A stretch of 51,822 nt of DNA from Chitinophagaceae bacterium (GTDB lineage: Bacteria; Bacteroidota; Bacteroidia; Chitinophagales; Chitinophagaceae), in the NCBI GenBank assembly GCA_022841365.1, contig JALHRP010000021.1:3674-55495 (forward strand), read 5' to 3'. Numbering within the stretch: position 1 is the first letter of the stretch; the number at the start of each line of letters is the position of its first letter. The translations under genes and the position numbers were made by a program. Of the stretch, positions 25,799-34,747 are shown piece by piece. The notes beneath the pieces are model-generated. The model had not been told where the DNA came from and searched no databases. It was given only the letters and a program-made list of their open reading frames with translations.

Positions 25799-26422
25799 TT
25801 ACTGGATTACTTCCTCAACCGAACCACAAGTGAGCATCTTTGCACCGAAATAAGGATTCTTTACTTCTTTCATTTCACTGATCCACATTGCACCTTTGTT
25901 ATCATTTGCCATGGGACAATGATCGTGGTACAAAGGCCGGCCTGCGCCAAATGCTTTCACCAGCGAATACATATCCTCGCTCATGAGTATAAAATGAGAG
26001 CGTTGGTGTTTAATATCAGAAGCGTTCTTTGCTACGTGCTCAGCATGATCCTGCAGCTCAGATGTAATTTCATCATACGCTTTTTTCTGCTCTGCTGTTA
26101 ACAACGACTTGTCAACTTTTTTAACCGCTTCTGCCATTGCTTTACCGCCATTGGCGGCTTCTTCGGGGTTGTCATTAGCTAATGCATTTTTGATATGCAG
26201 ATAATGATCAACGATCAATTTAACAGCAGATGCTGCAGTTGCATCAACATCAATATATTTTACAGCTACTGTTTTTAAATCTTTATCGTCCGCCACAGCA
26301 GTAGTATGTTGTGCAGTATCTTTCATATCATGCCCGTCGTGCTCGTTTTTTGATTCATTGTTTGTGCAGGCTGACAGTATCAATGCACTTATGATTGCTG
26401 TTGTAAATAATTGCTTATTCAT
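25799..26422 (-). CDS. DUF3347 copper-associated lipoprotein
   Basis: A 207-residue lipoprotein (Cys19, ILSAC) with a His/Asp-rich linker (NEHDGHDM, residues about 26-34) and a helical DUF3347 domain. The C-terminal signature YHDHCPMANDNKGAMW ... NPYFGAKMLTCG contains His, Cys and Met residues arranged like a copper site. The same domain is often fused to or next to CusB-like adaptors. Likely a periplasmic copper-binding or delivery protein; no enzyme activity is known. Confidence 0.85.
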   Translation of the reverse strand: MNKQLFTTAIISALILSACTNNESKNEHDGHDMKDTAQHTTAVADDKDLKTVAVKYIDVDATAASAVKLIVDHYLHIKNALANDNPEEAANGGKAMAEAVKKVDKSLLTAEQKKAYDEITSELQDHAEHVAKNASDIKHQRSHFILMSEDMYSLVKAFGAGRPLYHDHCPMANDNKGAMWISEMKEVKNPYFGAKMLTCGSVEEVIQ

Positions 26423-26442
26423 GATTGTTTATTTTTTCTTGA

Positions 26443-26889
26443 TTAATGATGATGATTGGAGTGATCATCTTTTTTCTCTTTTAAATCCATTCCGCATTTG
26501 CTGCATTTACCGGGCTTATCAGCTGTAACATCTGCATGCATGGGGCATACATATTTTTTTGCAACCTCTGTTTTTGTTTTCTCTTTTGATTTTACCAGGT
26601 CCATTCCGCATTTGTTGCACTTACCCGGTTTGTCGCTTGTAATATCTGCATGCATGGGACAACTGTAACTGATTGCCACCTCTGACTTTCTGTTTTCTTT
26701 TTTTGATTTTACCAGATCCATTCCGCATTTGCTGCACTTACCGGGTTTGTCGCTTGTAACATTTGCATGCATGGGGCAGCTGTAAGTAACTTTGTCCGTT
26801 TTCTGTTTTTTCTTTTCCTGATTTTGTGCCATTGCACTAACGGCAAGCAAACTGCAAACTGCCATCATTAGTAATTTGATTGATTTCAT
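26443..26889 (-). CDS. Periplasmic protein with three heavy-metal-binding domains
   Basis: A 148-residue exported protein (signal cut near SAMAQ) made almost only of three HMBD repeats at about 36-60, 75-99 and 113-136. Each has the form Y-x-CPMHA-x-[VI]T-x-DKPGKC-x-KCGMD. Lysine-rich linkers join them, and the tail is HSNHHH. The units are near identical, showing internal duplication. There is no catalytic domain, so it should act as a periplasmic metal buffer or donor to the adaptors, which carry the same domain. Confidence 0.88.
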   Translation of the reverse strand: MKSIKLLMMAVCSLLAVSAMAQNQEKKKQKTDKVTYSCPMHANVTSDKPGKCSKCGMDLVKSKKENRKSEVAISYSCPMHADITSDKPGKCNKCGMDLVKSKEKTKTEVAKKYVCPMHADVTADKPGKCSKCGMDLKEKKDDHSNHHH

Positions 26890-26970
26890 TTGAATATATT
26901 TTATAAATTAAAAATAGAAATGCAAATAGCCCGGCAGCATTGCTACCCGGCCAGTAAAGAAGAAAATAAA

Positions 26971-27369
26971 TTAAATGCGGAAACTGCAGTTGCGGATGTA
27001 ATCCGGACAATCTGCCGTTCGGGGAGGTGCATGACTCAGCGGATATTCTTCCGTAATGGACAAAACCGGAATTGCTGTAAAAGTTAAATGCGTAACCGGC
27101 ATCGCAACTGCTAATGAAACAGAAAGCTGAACAGATGCTGCTGTTTTTTGGTCCTTTTCAATCTTTAGTTGCTTCTGTTCATCCTTGCAGCAGCCATTCG
27201 TACCGCTGCTTTCCTTCTCCATTCCGCAGTTTTTGCAGGCATTTTTTTCATCGTTGTGCCCAAAACTCCAGTCAACCAGTTGATCCATGCAATAATGCAT
27301 TTGAACCGTGGCCCCACCGGAGGTGCTGATGTAAAGAAATGATAGTATGGCTACGATGAGCTTTTTCAT
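26971..27369 (-). CDS. HYC_CC_PP-type Cys/His-rich protein, first gene of the copper operon
   Basis: A 132-residue exported protein (signal peptide to about SGGA) with the three marks of this group: HYCMDQLVDW near residue 25, a Cys-rich centre (CKNCGM ... GCCKDEQK) and a C-terminal HAPPR. The C-terminus has more cysteines (ADCPDYIRNC). Members occur at the head of copper operons in Bacteroidota; function is unknown but metal binding in the periplasm is likely. A possible promoter lies directly upstream (27380-27410). Confidence 0.75.
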   Translation of the reverse strand: MKKLIVAILSFLYISTSGGATVQMHYCMDQLVDWSFGHNDEKNACKNCGMEKESSGTNGCCKDEQKQLKIEKDQKTAASVQLSVSLAVAMPVTHLTFTAIPVLSITEEYPLSHAPPRTADCPDYIRNCSFRI

Positions 27370-27379
27370 GTATTCAACA

Positions 27380-27410
27380 TAAAGTTATACAATCTTAAAT
27401 TACCAGCAAC
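27380..27410 (-). promoter_or_regulatory. Possible promoter of the copper operon
   Basis: On the minus strand GTTG (27410-27407) is followed after 19 bases by TAACTTTA (27387-27380), one base away from TAnnTTTG. The predicted start is only a few bases before the ATG at 27369, so the mRNA would be nearly leaderless. No regulator gene is nearby. Confidence 0.3.
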
Positions 27411-27665
27411 ATTCCAATACGCATTATTATTAACCCGTGTTCTATGACGGTTATCGTACTCATGGGCAGCAATTTATTTTTTACTTTTTTTCAACTGCTG
27501 CAGATCATCCGGGAGAGGCTGTAACGATTTGTTGTAGCTGTTTATTTTTACAAAGCTAAAGCCATATACAGTTGTAAATGTTATACAATCATGGATTTGT
27601 TTCATAAAATTACATGTTCTGATAGAGTCGCACCTGCCCGACTAAAGCTATTCAGGCGGGGATGA

Positions 27666-27691
27666 CACTGATTTGAAAGATTAACACAGAT
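27666..27691 (+). repeat. AACACAGAT-type dispersed repeat copy
   Basis: 26 bases ending in TTAACACAGAT match 34656-34681 at 21 of 26 positions. Both copies lie in gene-free sequence. Confidence 0.4.
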
Positions 27692-27876
27692 TATATTGAA
27701 TGTTGTAAAGCGAAAAAGAGAGGTTTTTTGGGAATCTAATATCGGATGACTGGAATAATCAGTGTATATCCGTTGTTTCTGTTCATTCCTTGTTTCTATT
27801 GAGCGATATAAACAATCTAAGAGTGGCCGGAGAGCTGCTTCAGACCATATTTCGGATATACAATTTCATTCGTTCA

Positions 27877-29112
27877 TCAGCTTTGATTTGTTTTTTTTAG
27901 CGGATACCATTTTAAAAAAGTACAGGATCTCCAGAGCCATTCAACCGGACCATAGTTAAAATAACGGAGCCATGTTCTGCAAAGATAAATCTGTATTAAA
28001 AAAACCGGAATCGCAATCATCATATTCAACCAGGGTGCAGTTTTTTCAAACAGGCCAAAACCAATGTTGTAAAACAGTAAAAGACCAAAAAAAGTTTGTG
28101 AGAGATAAACAGTTAAGGCCATTTTACCAACCGGAGCCAGCGGGAAAAGCAGTTTTTGCCAACGGCTACGGTACATGAGCATGGTTAAGCCGGCAAGATA
28201 AAAAACAGTCATGCTGCTGCCTGCCGTATCAAATAAAAATCCAAACAGCAATTGCATGGGAGGTTTCGTTTCTAATGAGAGTTTAAATGCATCGTTCACT
28301 GCAATTAAGCCAAGTGCAAATAGCACAATGCCCAATGTGATCAAGCCGCTGTATTTACATATGCGTTTGATGATTGGTTTATACAGCTCAGGTTGTTCAA
28401 ACCATTTTCTTCTGCCTGCATACATTCCCAGCATAAAAAAACCAAGTGTAATGTATATGCGTCCACTTTGAAACTGAAAGCTGAATTTTGTTGATAAGCC
28501 ATCCCAGTTATTTTTGATGACATCAATTAATGATCCATGTTTTATAGCTGCATAATAGAGTGCTGCATCGTTATCTACGGGTAAAGGAGTAGCCGCAGCG
28601 TTATTTCCGGCAGGTGAAGGAAATAACAGGTGTACAATTTCAATTATCCGTGCAGGCAGATTGATGACCAGTAACATTGCAATGATGAATAACAGGCGGT
28701 TGCTGATATTGCGTATAAACAAAAGAATAAAACCGAGCGGCACATAAATGGACAAGATATCACCTCTCCAGAAAGCATGATGCAGTAGCCCTATAATGCC
28801 CAGTGTCAGGAGCCGCCAGCAATACCGGAGTACAAAGCGTTCTTCTTTTTTCTCAAGGCTCTGCATTTGTAAAAAGAAACTCAACCCAAACAGGAAAGAA
28901 AAAAACGTAAAAAACTTTCCGGAAATAAAGATGCCATTGATCACTGATGCAATGGTACTGCCTGTATCAGTAAACTTTTCATAGGTGCTTTGCGGTAAAG
29001 CGGCACCGCTGTACCAATAAATAAAATGTGCAAGAAGAATTCCGAAAAGAGCAAAGCCCCGCAGCGCATCTACAGTTGTGATGCGCTGAGCAGATGAAGA
29101 TGATGGATGCAT
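27877..29112 (-). CDS. DUF418-family polytopic membrane protein
   Basis: A 411-residue membrane protein with about ten helices. It starts with the family motif RITTVDALRGFALFGILLAH and has a C-terminal DUF418 block (YFNYGPVEWLWRS). It resembles acyltransferase-like membrane proteins (YeiB group), but no catalytic residues can be assigned. Its own transcription unit; the neighbours on both sides are not functionally related. Function unknown. Confidence 0.85.
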   Translation of the reverse strand: MHPSSSSAQRITTVDALRGFALFGILLAHFIYWYSGAALPQSTYEKFTDTGSTIASVINGIFISGKFFTFFSFLFGLSFFLQMQSLEKKEERFVLRYCWRLLTLGIIGLLHHAFWRGDILSIYVPLGFILLFIRNISNRLLFIIAMLLVINLPARIIEIVHLLFPSPAGNNAAATPLPVDNDAALYYAAIKHGSLIDVIKNNWDGLSTKFSFQFQSGRIYITLGFFMLGMYAGRRKWFEQPELYKPIIKRICKYSGLITLGIVLFALGLIAVNDAFKLSLETKPPMQLLFGFLFDTAGSSMTVFYLAGLTMLMYRSRWQKLLFPLAPVGKMALTVYLSQTFFGLLLFYNIGFGLFEKTAPWLNMMIAIPVFLIQIYLCRTWLRYFNYGPVEWLWRSCTFLKWYPLKKTNQS

Positions 29113-29209
29113 GAAAAAGGTTTAATGAGCTGATGATATACTGAGCCGAAAAGATAATTCCCTGCAGTCAATGTAGAAAACAAACTGTGTTAAAAAGAAG
29201 GTAATCTCT

Positions 29210-32200
29210 TTAAGCGGTGGTTACATTCACACTCAGCTCCGGATTGTTTAACAGGAACTCTGTCATCTCATCGTTCAGTTCAAATCCTTTCTCCACTGTA
29301 TTCATCCCGATCTTCCAGTTTTCTTTTGGTTCGTACAAGTTGAATTTTAAACTGCTTTTTCCGGGATGCTGTTTGATATTTTTGTCAATAAAGTTCACCA
29401 TGTCTTCCGTTAAGAAACGTGGCTCTACATCAACAATCACTTGCCTGGTCATGTTGCGTTTTACTGTTTCAAGCAACAGTACCTGATTAATTTTAAATTC
29501 AAAATCATCGGCTTTGTTCCAGCGGTTTTTAAACGTTCCCGTGATGTACACTACCGAGCCCGGTGTAAAATGATCTTTAAACTTTACATAATCTTCACCA
29601 AACAATGCAAATTCTGTATTACCTCCGTAATCTTCTATTGCACAAATGCCAAATTGCTTTCCTGTTTTGGTTACCCGTTGATTGTGCGTGGTCACTAAAC
29701 CTGCCAAACGAAACTGCTGAAACGGATTTGCATGCAGCAGAATGGCTTCTTTAAACTCATTGAATTCAGAAAGCGGAGTAATACGGTAATGTGTTAATTC
29801 AAATCTGAAATGATCCAGCGGATGTCCGCTGATATAGATGCCCGTGATTTCTTTTTCATGATCCAGTTTTTCAGTCAACGTCCATTCTTCACAGGCCACA
29901 ATTTTTGGTGTGGGAATTTCCATCATCATGCTTTCACCAAATAATGTGTTGGTATTGCTTTGCACATTCGCCTGATAACGGTTGCCGAAATTGATGATAC
30001 GCTCCAGTGTGTTCACCGTATCGCCCGGCATTACATGAAAGTATTGTGCACGGTGATAAGCTGTAAAGCAATCAAATGCTCCGCCATACACCAGACTCTC
30101 CAGTGATTTTTTATTAACGGTGCGTTGGTTAATGCGTTTAATAAAATCAAACACATCTTTATACGGACCTTTTTTATTTCGCTCTTCAATGATGCTTTCG
30201 ATGGCAGCTTCACCCACACCTTTTAAACCGCCTAATCCAAAACGGATTTCACCGGCTTTATTTACTGCAAATCCATTTTGCGATTCATTAATATCCGGAC
30301 CAAGTACTTTAATGCCCATGCGTTTACACTCTTCCATAAAGAAGGTGATCTTTTCAATTGCGCCGGCATTATTTAACACCGCACTCATATACTCACCCGG
30401 GTAGTGTGCTTTTAAATACGCTGTTTGATAAGCCACCAATGCATAACAGGTAGAGTGTGATTTGTTGAAAGCGTATTGTGCAAAGGCTTCCCAATCGGTC
30501 CAGATTTTTTCCAGTTTATCAGATGGATGTCCTTTTGCAGAAGCACCATCAATAAACTGTTTCTTCATTTTATCCAATACGGCCTTTTGCTTTTTACCCA
30601 TTGCTTTACGCAATACGTCGGCATCACCTTTACTGAAACCGCCCAGCTTTTGTGCAAGCAGCATTACCTGTTCCTGATATACCGTAATACCATAGGTTTC
30701 CTTCAGGTATTCTTCCATCTCCGGCAAATCGTAACTGATGGCTTCTTTACCATGCTTCCGGTCAATAAAGTTGGGGATGTAGGCAATAGGGCCGGGGCGA
30801 TACAAAGCGTTCATGGCAATGAGATCACCAAACTGATCTGCTTTTAATTCACGCAGATATTTTTGCATACCCACACTTTCAAACTGGAACGTTCCAATAG
30901 TTGCACCATGTTGATACAGCTCAAATGTTTTTGCATCATCCAATGGAATATTGTCAATATCTATTTCAACGCCATGATTTTGTTTGATGAGTTGTAATGC
31001 ATTTTTTAGAATGCTCAATGTTTTTAAACCAAGAAAGTCCATCTTGATTACACCGGCTTCTTCAATCACACTTCCTTCAATCTGTGTTAACCAGAGTTCG
31101 GATTCTTTTGATGTACAAACAGGAATCAAATCTGTAAGATCACGTGGTGCAATGATGATGCCTGCGGCATGGATACCGGTGTTACGGACAGACCCTTCCA
31201 GAATTTCTGCTTCATGTAAAATGCGGGCTGGTAAGTCATCTCCATTATATACTTGACGGATTTTTTTTACTGTCTCCATTTCATCTGGACCGAGACCTTC
31301 TTTCTCTGCCAAACTTTTATCGCCGGTTAATGGTGCATGCAATACACGTTTTAATGAAACACCCGGACGTTCAGGAACCAGCTTTGATAATGCACGGCTT
31401 TCCGGCAATGGCAGATCCATTACACGGGCTACGTCAGCAATACTGCTTTTTGCAGCCATGGTGCCGTATGTAATAATTTGTGCTACCTGTGCCTTACCAT
31501 ATTTGTCAACAACATAATCAATTACTTTCTGGCGGCCTTCATCATCAAAGTCGGTATCAATATCCGGCATTGATTTACGATCAGGATTTAAGAAACGTTC
31601 AAACAGCAAATTGTATTTAATAGGATCAATATTGGTGATGCCTATACAATACGCAACAACACTTCCTGCAGCAGAACCACGACCGGGGCCAACAAACACC
31701 CCCATCTCTCTGCCTGCTTTAATAAAGTCGCTCACAATTAAGAAGTAACCGGCAAAGCCCATTGTTTTAATGGTGAACAGTTCAAAGTCTATACGTTCAC
31801 GAACTTCTTCACCAATTTCATGGTAGCGTTCTTTTGCTCCCAGGTAAGTAATATGTTTCAGATATTCCCATTGGTTGAGATTGGCATCTGTATGCACCTG
31901 AAATTCTTTTGGTATAGGAAAAGCAGGTAAGAGAATGTCTTTCTTCAGGTTCAATACATCAACCTTGTCAACTATTTCGTTGGTGTTGTCAATTGCTTCG
32001 GGTAAGTCATTGAAGAGCTCCTTCATTTCTCCCGATGTTTTAAAATAAAACTGATCGTTAGGGAAAGCGAAGCGTTTATTTTTTATACTGATGTCATCAT
32101 CTGCAAATTCACGAAGGGCGGGTGTGGATTGTTTTTCTCCTGTATTGATACAGAGTAAAATATCATGCGCATTAAAATCTGTTTGATCTACATAATGTGA

Positions 32201-32842
32201 ATCGTTGCTGGCAATAACTTTTACGTTGTACTTTTTTGCAAACTTCAGCAATACGGCATTTACTCTGTCCTGCTCTGCCATTCCATGACGCTGAATTTCT
32301 ACATAATAATCTTTCTGAAAAATATTAAGCCACCACTTAAATTCATTTTCTGCTTCTTCTTCATCTTTGGTTAAGATCATTTGCGGCACCATGGCACCGA
32401 GGCAGCAGGTTGTGGCAATCAATCCTTCATGATATTTATGGATGAGTTCTTTGTCAATACGTGGGTACTTGCTGTACATCCCTTCAATAAATCCCAGCGA
32501 AGTGAGTTTTACTAAATTTTTATAACCCTGTTCATTTTTTGCAAGTAATACCTGATGAAAACGCCGGTCTTTTTGTTCTTTGCTGAATGTTTTGATGTGG
32601 CGGTTTTCAGTTAAATAAAATTCGCAGCCAACAATGGGTTTTACTTTCAGCGACCCATCGGCATTTGTATTTTTATACGCCTGTGCAACAAATTGAAATG
32701 CACCAAACATGTTTCCATGATCGGTGATGGCCAATGCCGGCATGTCGTCTTTAATAGCCTTATCATACAATGCGCTGATGGATGCAGCTCCATCGAGCAA
32801 TGAATATTGAGTGTGAACGTGTAAGTGGGAAAACCTTGTCAT
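29210..32842 (-). CDS. dnaE: DNA polymerase III alpha subunit
   Basis: A 1210-residue replicative polymerase. The N-terminal PHP domain has HVH at 8-10 and DHG at 41-43. The catalytic aspartates are in PDIDTDFDDEGR at 426-437 (Asp427 and Asp429). GPGRGSAAGSVVAY at 385-398 is the conserved palm-finger loop. The helix-hairpin-helix (KGVGEAA) and a C-terminal OB-fold (about 1000-1100) follow. Length is normal for Bacteroidota. It is transcribed alone, 97 bases before the DUF418 gene. Confidence 0.97.
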   Translation of the reverse strand: MTRFSHLHVHTQYSLLDGAASISALYDKAIKDDMPALAITDHGNMFGAFQFVAQAYKNTNADGSLKVKPIVGCEFYLTENRHIKTFSKEQKDRRFHQVLLAKNEQGYKNLVKLTSLGFIEGMYSKYPRIDKELIHKYHEGLIATTCCLGAMVPQMILTKDEEEAENEFKWWLNIFQKDYYVEIQRHGMAEQDRVNAVLLKFAKKYNVKVIASNDSHYVDQTDFNAHDILLCINTGEKQSTPALREFADDDISIKNKRFAFPNDQFYFKTSGEMKELFNDLPEAIDNTNEIVDKVDVLNLKKDILLPAFPIPKEFQVHTDANLNQWEYLKHITYLGAKERYHEIGEEVRERIDFELFTIKTMGFAGYFLIVSDFIKAGREMGVFVGPGRGSAAGSVVAYCIGITNIDPIKYNLLFERFLNPDRKSMPDIDTDFDDEGRQKVIDYVVDKYGKAQVAQIITYGTMAAKSSIADVARVMDLPLPESRALSKLVPERPGVSLKRVLHAPLTGDKSLAEKEGLGPDEMETVKKIRQVYNGDDLPARILHEAEILEGSVRNTGIHAAGIIIAPRDLTDLIPVCTSKESELWLTQIEGSVIEEAGVIKMDFLGLKTLSILKNALQLIKQNHGVEIDIDNIPLDDAKTFELYQHGATIGTFQFESVGMQKYLRELKADQFGDLIAMNALYRPGPIAYIPNFIDRKHGKEAISYDLPEMEEYLKETYGITVYQEQVMLLAQKLGGFSKGDADVLRKAMGKKQKAVLDKMKKQFIDGASAKGHPSDKLEKIWTDWEAFAQYAFNKSHSTCYALVAYQTAYLKAHYPGEYMSAVLNNAGAIEKITFFMEECKRMGIKVLGPDINESQNGFAVNKAGEIRFGLGGLKGVGEAAIESIIEERNKKGPYKDVFDFIKRINQRTVNKKSLESLVYGGAFDCFTAYHRAQYFHVMPGDTVNTLERIINFGNRYQANVQSNTNTLFGESMMMEIPTPKIVACEEWTLTEKLDHEKEITGIYISGHPLDHFRFELTHYRITPLSEFNEFKEAILLHANPFQQFRLAGLVTTHNQRVTKTGKQFGICAIEDYGGNTEFALFGEDYVKFKDHFTPGSVVYITGTFKNRWNKADDFEFKINQVLLLETVKRNMTRQVIVDVEPRFLTEDMVNFIDKNIKQHPGKSSLKFNLYEPKENWKIGMNTVEKGFELNDEMTEFLLNNPELSVNVTTA

Positions 32843-32987
32843 AGTCAGGCGTCAAATTTCGGGTTCTGCTTTTAATTAACAGACAGAAAGAAATCCACAA
32901 TGGGTTTTATTTCAATGGGGTTGAATGAAAATATGGCAGCAGTCAGTCGTAAATTGTCTTTAAAGCATCGTCAATTTGGCCTGTTTC

Positions 32988-33018
32988 TTGCTCAGCTTGG
33001 CTGTTGACCGTACATTTG
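32988..33018 (+). promoter_or_regulatory. Promoter of the NlpC/P60 gene
   Basis: TTG at 32988-32990 and TACATTTG at 33011-33018 are separated by 20 bases, an exact match to the Bacteroidota pattern. The predicted start, near 33025, leaves an approximately 18-base leader. Confidence 0.6.
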
Positions 33019-33042
33019 CTGCGGCAAAAATGATTCAATCCA

Positions 33043-33723
33043 ATGAAGAATTTGCTTCTTTCCATTACTGTTCTCTTATTGCTCTCCAGTTGCAGTGCAG
33101 TTAAAAATGCATTTCAGCCAAAGGCAGGTTCTGCTCCGGTTACAACAAAGCAATCTCCTTTAATTGAACATATTGAAATAAAGCAGGAACAAACGCCTGC
33201 AGTTATCCGTACATCTTCCGGTCAGCAGTCAAATGTTTTTAATACAAAACAGGTGGTAAGCGATTACTCTTCGCTTGAATTATTTTCTCTCACACAGTTT
33301 AAATATGCTATCCGTTTAAATATACCTGTTGAGCAAGTGCAGAATAAGAGTTTATATAATGTTATTGATGAATGGTGGGGTACACCTTACCGTTTGGGTG
33401 GCACAACACATAAGGGAATAGACTGTTCAGCTTTTGTGCAAACCATTATGCTGGGTGTATTTGCAGTACAGCTACCACGCACTGCACGTGAACAAAGGGG
33501 TATTTCTGAATGGATTCCTGTTGATGATTTGCGTGAAGGTGATCTGGTTTTTTTCAATACCAGAGGTGGCGTATCGCATGTAGGTGTGTATCTCCATAAC
33601 AATAAATTTGTACACGCATCAACTTCCAGCGGGGTTATGATCAGTGATTTAAATGATACCTACTGGAGCCGCAAACTCATTGGTGCAGGCAGAGTTTTAC
33701 AAAACATCAATCCAAGACCATAA
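33043..33723 (+). CDS. NlpC/P60 (C40) peptidase lipoprotein
   Basis: A 226-residue lipoprotein (Cys17, LSSCS) with a C-terminal NlpC/P60 domain that would cleave peptidoglycan stem peptides. The catalytic triad is visible: Cys128 in KGIDCSAF, His179 in GGVSHVGVY and His191 in KFVHAS. Residues about 20-100 are a linker without recognisable domain. It has a promoter and a terminator of its own. Likely a cell-wall endopeptidase used in growth or turnover. Confidence 0.92.
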   Translation: MKNLLLSITVLLLLSSCSAVKNAFQPKAGSAPVTTKQSPLIEHIEIKQEQTPAVIRTSSGQQSNVFNTKQVVSDYSSLELFSLTQFKYAIRLNIPVEQVQNKSLYNVIDEWWGTPYRLGGTTHKGIDCSAFVQTIMLGVFAVQLPRTAREQRGISEWIPVDDLREGDLVFFNTRGGVSHVGVYLHNNKFVHASTSSGVMISDLNDTYWSRKLIGAGRVLQNINPRP

Positions 33724-33744
33724 TCGTTATCTTTGCTCATAGAC

Positions 33745-33771
33745 AGGCTTCAATAAGTTGAAGCCTTTTTT
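33745..33771 (+). terminator. Rho-independent terminator after the NlpC/P60 gene
   Basis: AGGCTTCAA (33745-33753) and TTGAAGCCT (33758-33766) form a perfect 9-bp stem with a TAAG loop, followed by a T-run to 33771. Confidence 0.9.
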
Positions 33772-33863
33772 AATTGAGAATAACAGGTATGCCCTGTTTA
33801 ATTGTGGTTGATGATATTTATCAGAATGCCAGGCATGCCGAAATTTTTGTAACGATTTCATTT

Positions 33864-34622
33864 ATGTTGACGAAACGAATTATTCCCTGTTTGGATATTA
33901 AAGATGGCCGCACGGTTAAGGGCACCAACTTTGTTGATCTGCGTGATGCCGGCGACCCTGTTGAACTTGGTGAGTTGTATGCACTGCAGGGAGCCGATGA
34001 ACTGGTTTTTCTTGATATCACTGCAACGGTTGAAAAACGCAAAACACTCAGCGAACTGGTAAAACGCATTGCCCGGCATGTAAATATTCCGTTTACTGTT
34101 GGCGGTGGTATCAGCTCCGTTGAAGACATGAGCGTATTGCTTAACTCCGGTGCAGATAAAGTGAGTGTAAATACAGCAGCATTTAAAAACCCGCAACTCA
34201 TCAATGATATTGCCATGGCAGCCGGCAGTCAATGTTGTGTACTGGCCATTGATACCAAGAAAGAAGAAGACGGAGAATGGTATGTGTACCTGAATGGTGG
34301 GCGAACTAAAACCGATAAGAAATGCGTGGATTGGGCAAGACAGGCTGTTGATCTCGGCGCAGGTGAAATTCTGCTTACCAGTATGAATAACGATGGAACC
34401 AAGCAGGGGTTTGCTTTAGACATCACCAAACAGCTTTCGGTTGAATTGCCCATTCCGGTCATTGCAAGTGGTGGAGCGGGCACTATGCAACATTTTGCTG
34501 ATGTGTTTGAACAGGCTTTTGCCGATGCAGCGCTGGCTGCCAGTATTTTTCATTTTAAGGAAATTGAAATTGTGGATTTGAAAGCCTTTTTAAAGGATAA
34601 AAATATTGCAGTAAGAGTTTAG
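33864..34622 (+). CDS. hisF: Imidazole glycerol phosphate synthase cyclase subunit
   Basis: A 252-residue (beta-alpha)8 barrel that makes imidazole glycerol phosphate and AICAR in histidine synthesis. The two catalytic aspartates are at the canonical numbers, Asp11 (PCLDI) and Asp130 (LAIDTK), which confirms the ATG at 33864 rather than an upstream in-frame start. [11 protein letters not shown] is the phosphate-binding strand. HisH, its glutaminase partner, is not in the window. The next gene is HisIE after 125 bases of repeat-containing DNA. Confidence 0.95.
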   Translation: MLTKRIIPCLDIKDGRTVKGTNFVDLRDAGDPVELGELYALQGADELVFLDITATVEKRKTLSELVKRIARHVNIPFTVGGGISSVEDMSVLLNSGADKVSVNTAAFKNPQLINDIAMAAGSQCCVLAIDTKKEEDGEWYVYLNGGRTKTDKKCVDWARQAVDLGAGEILLTSMNNDGTKQGFALDITKQLSVELPIPVIASGGAGTMQHFADVFEQAFADAALAASIFHFKEIEIVDLKAFLKDKNIAVRV

Positions 34623-34655
34623 CTTTGCGAAGCAAGACAATTGAGTCACTGATAA

Positions 34656-34726
34656 CACGGATTTTGCAGATGAACACAGATAGGCTTTGATCTGTCAGAT
34701 CAGCTTCAATCAGCTTCATCTGTGTT
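34656..34726. repeat. Repeat element between hisF and hisIE
   Basis: AACACAGAT (34673-34681) and ATCTGTGTT (34718-34726) are inverted copies. Between them are GATCTG-T-CAGATC (34689-34701) and a perfect tandem of the 10-mer ATCAGCTTCA (34699-34718). Bases 34656-34681 match a second copy at 27666-27691. Confidence 0.6.
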
Positions 34727-34747
34727 TCTATAAAAAATATAAACACA

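Larger units (their letters stand above)
27370..27876. other. 507-base stretch without a gene, upstream of the copper operon
   Basis: I find no convincing gene. It contains the operon's promoter region, GTTATACAATC twice (27384-27394 and 27580-27590), a GC-rich part (CACCTGCCCGACT ... CAGGCGGG, 27631-27660) that looks like a decayed palindrome, and a copy of the AACACAGAT repeat (27666-27691). The rest is AT-rich and short ORFs have no recognisable content. Confidence 0.5.

Noticed and set aside
33728-33735. TATCTTTG promoter-like element before hisF
   Set aside because: No -33 TTG at the right distance, and the strong terminator at 33745-33771 would stop any transcript at once.
33774-33863. 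N-terminal 30-residue extension of HisF
   Set aside because: Starting at 33864 places the catalytic aspartates at the canonical 11 and 130; the extension has no family match.
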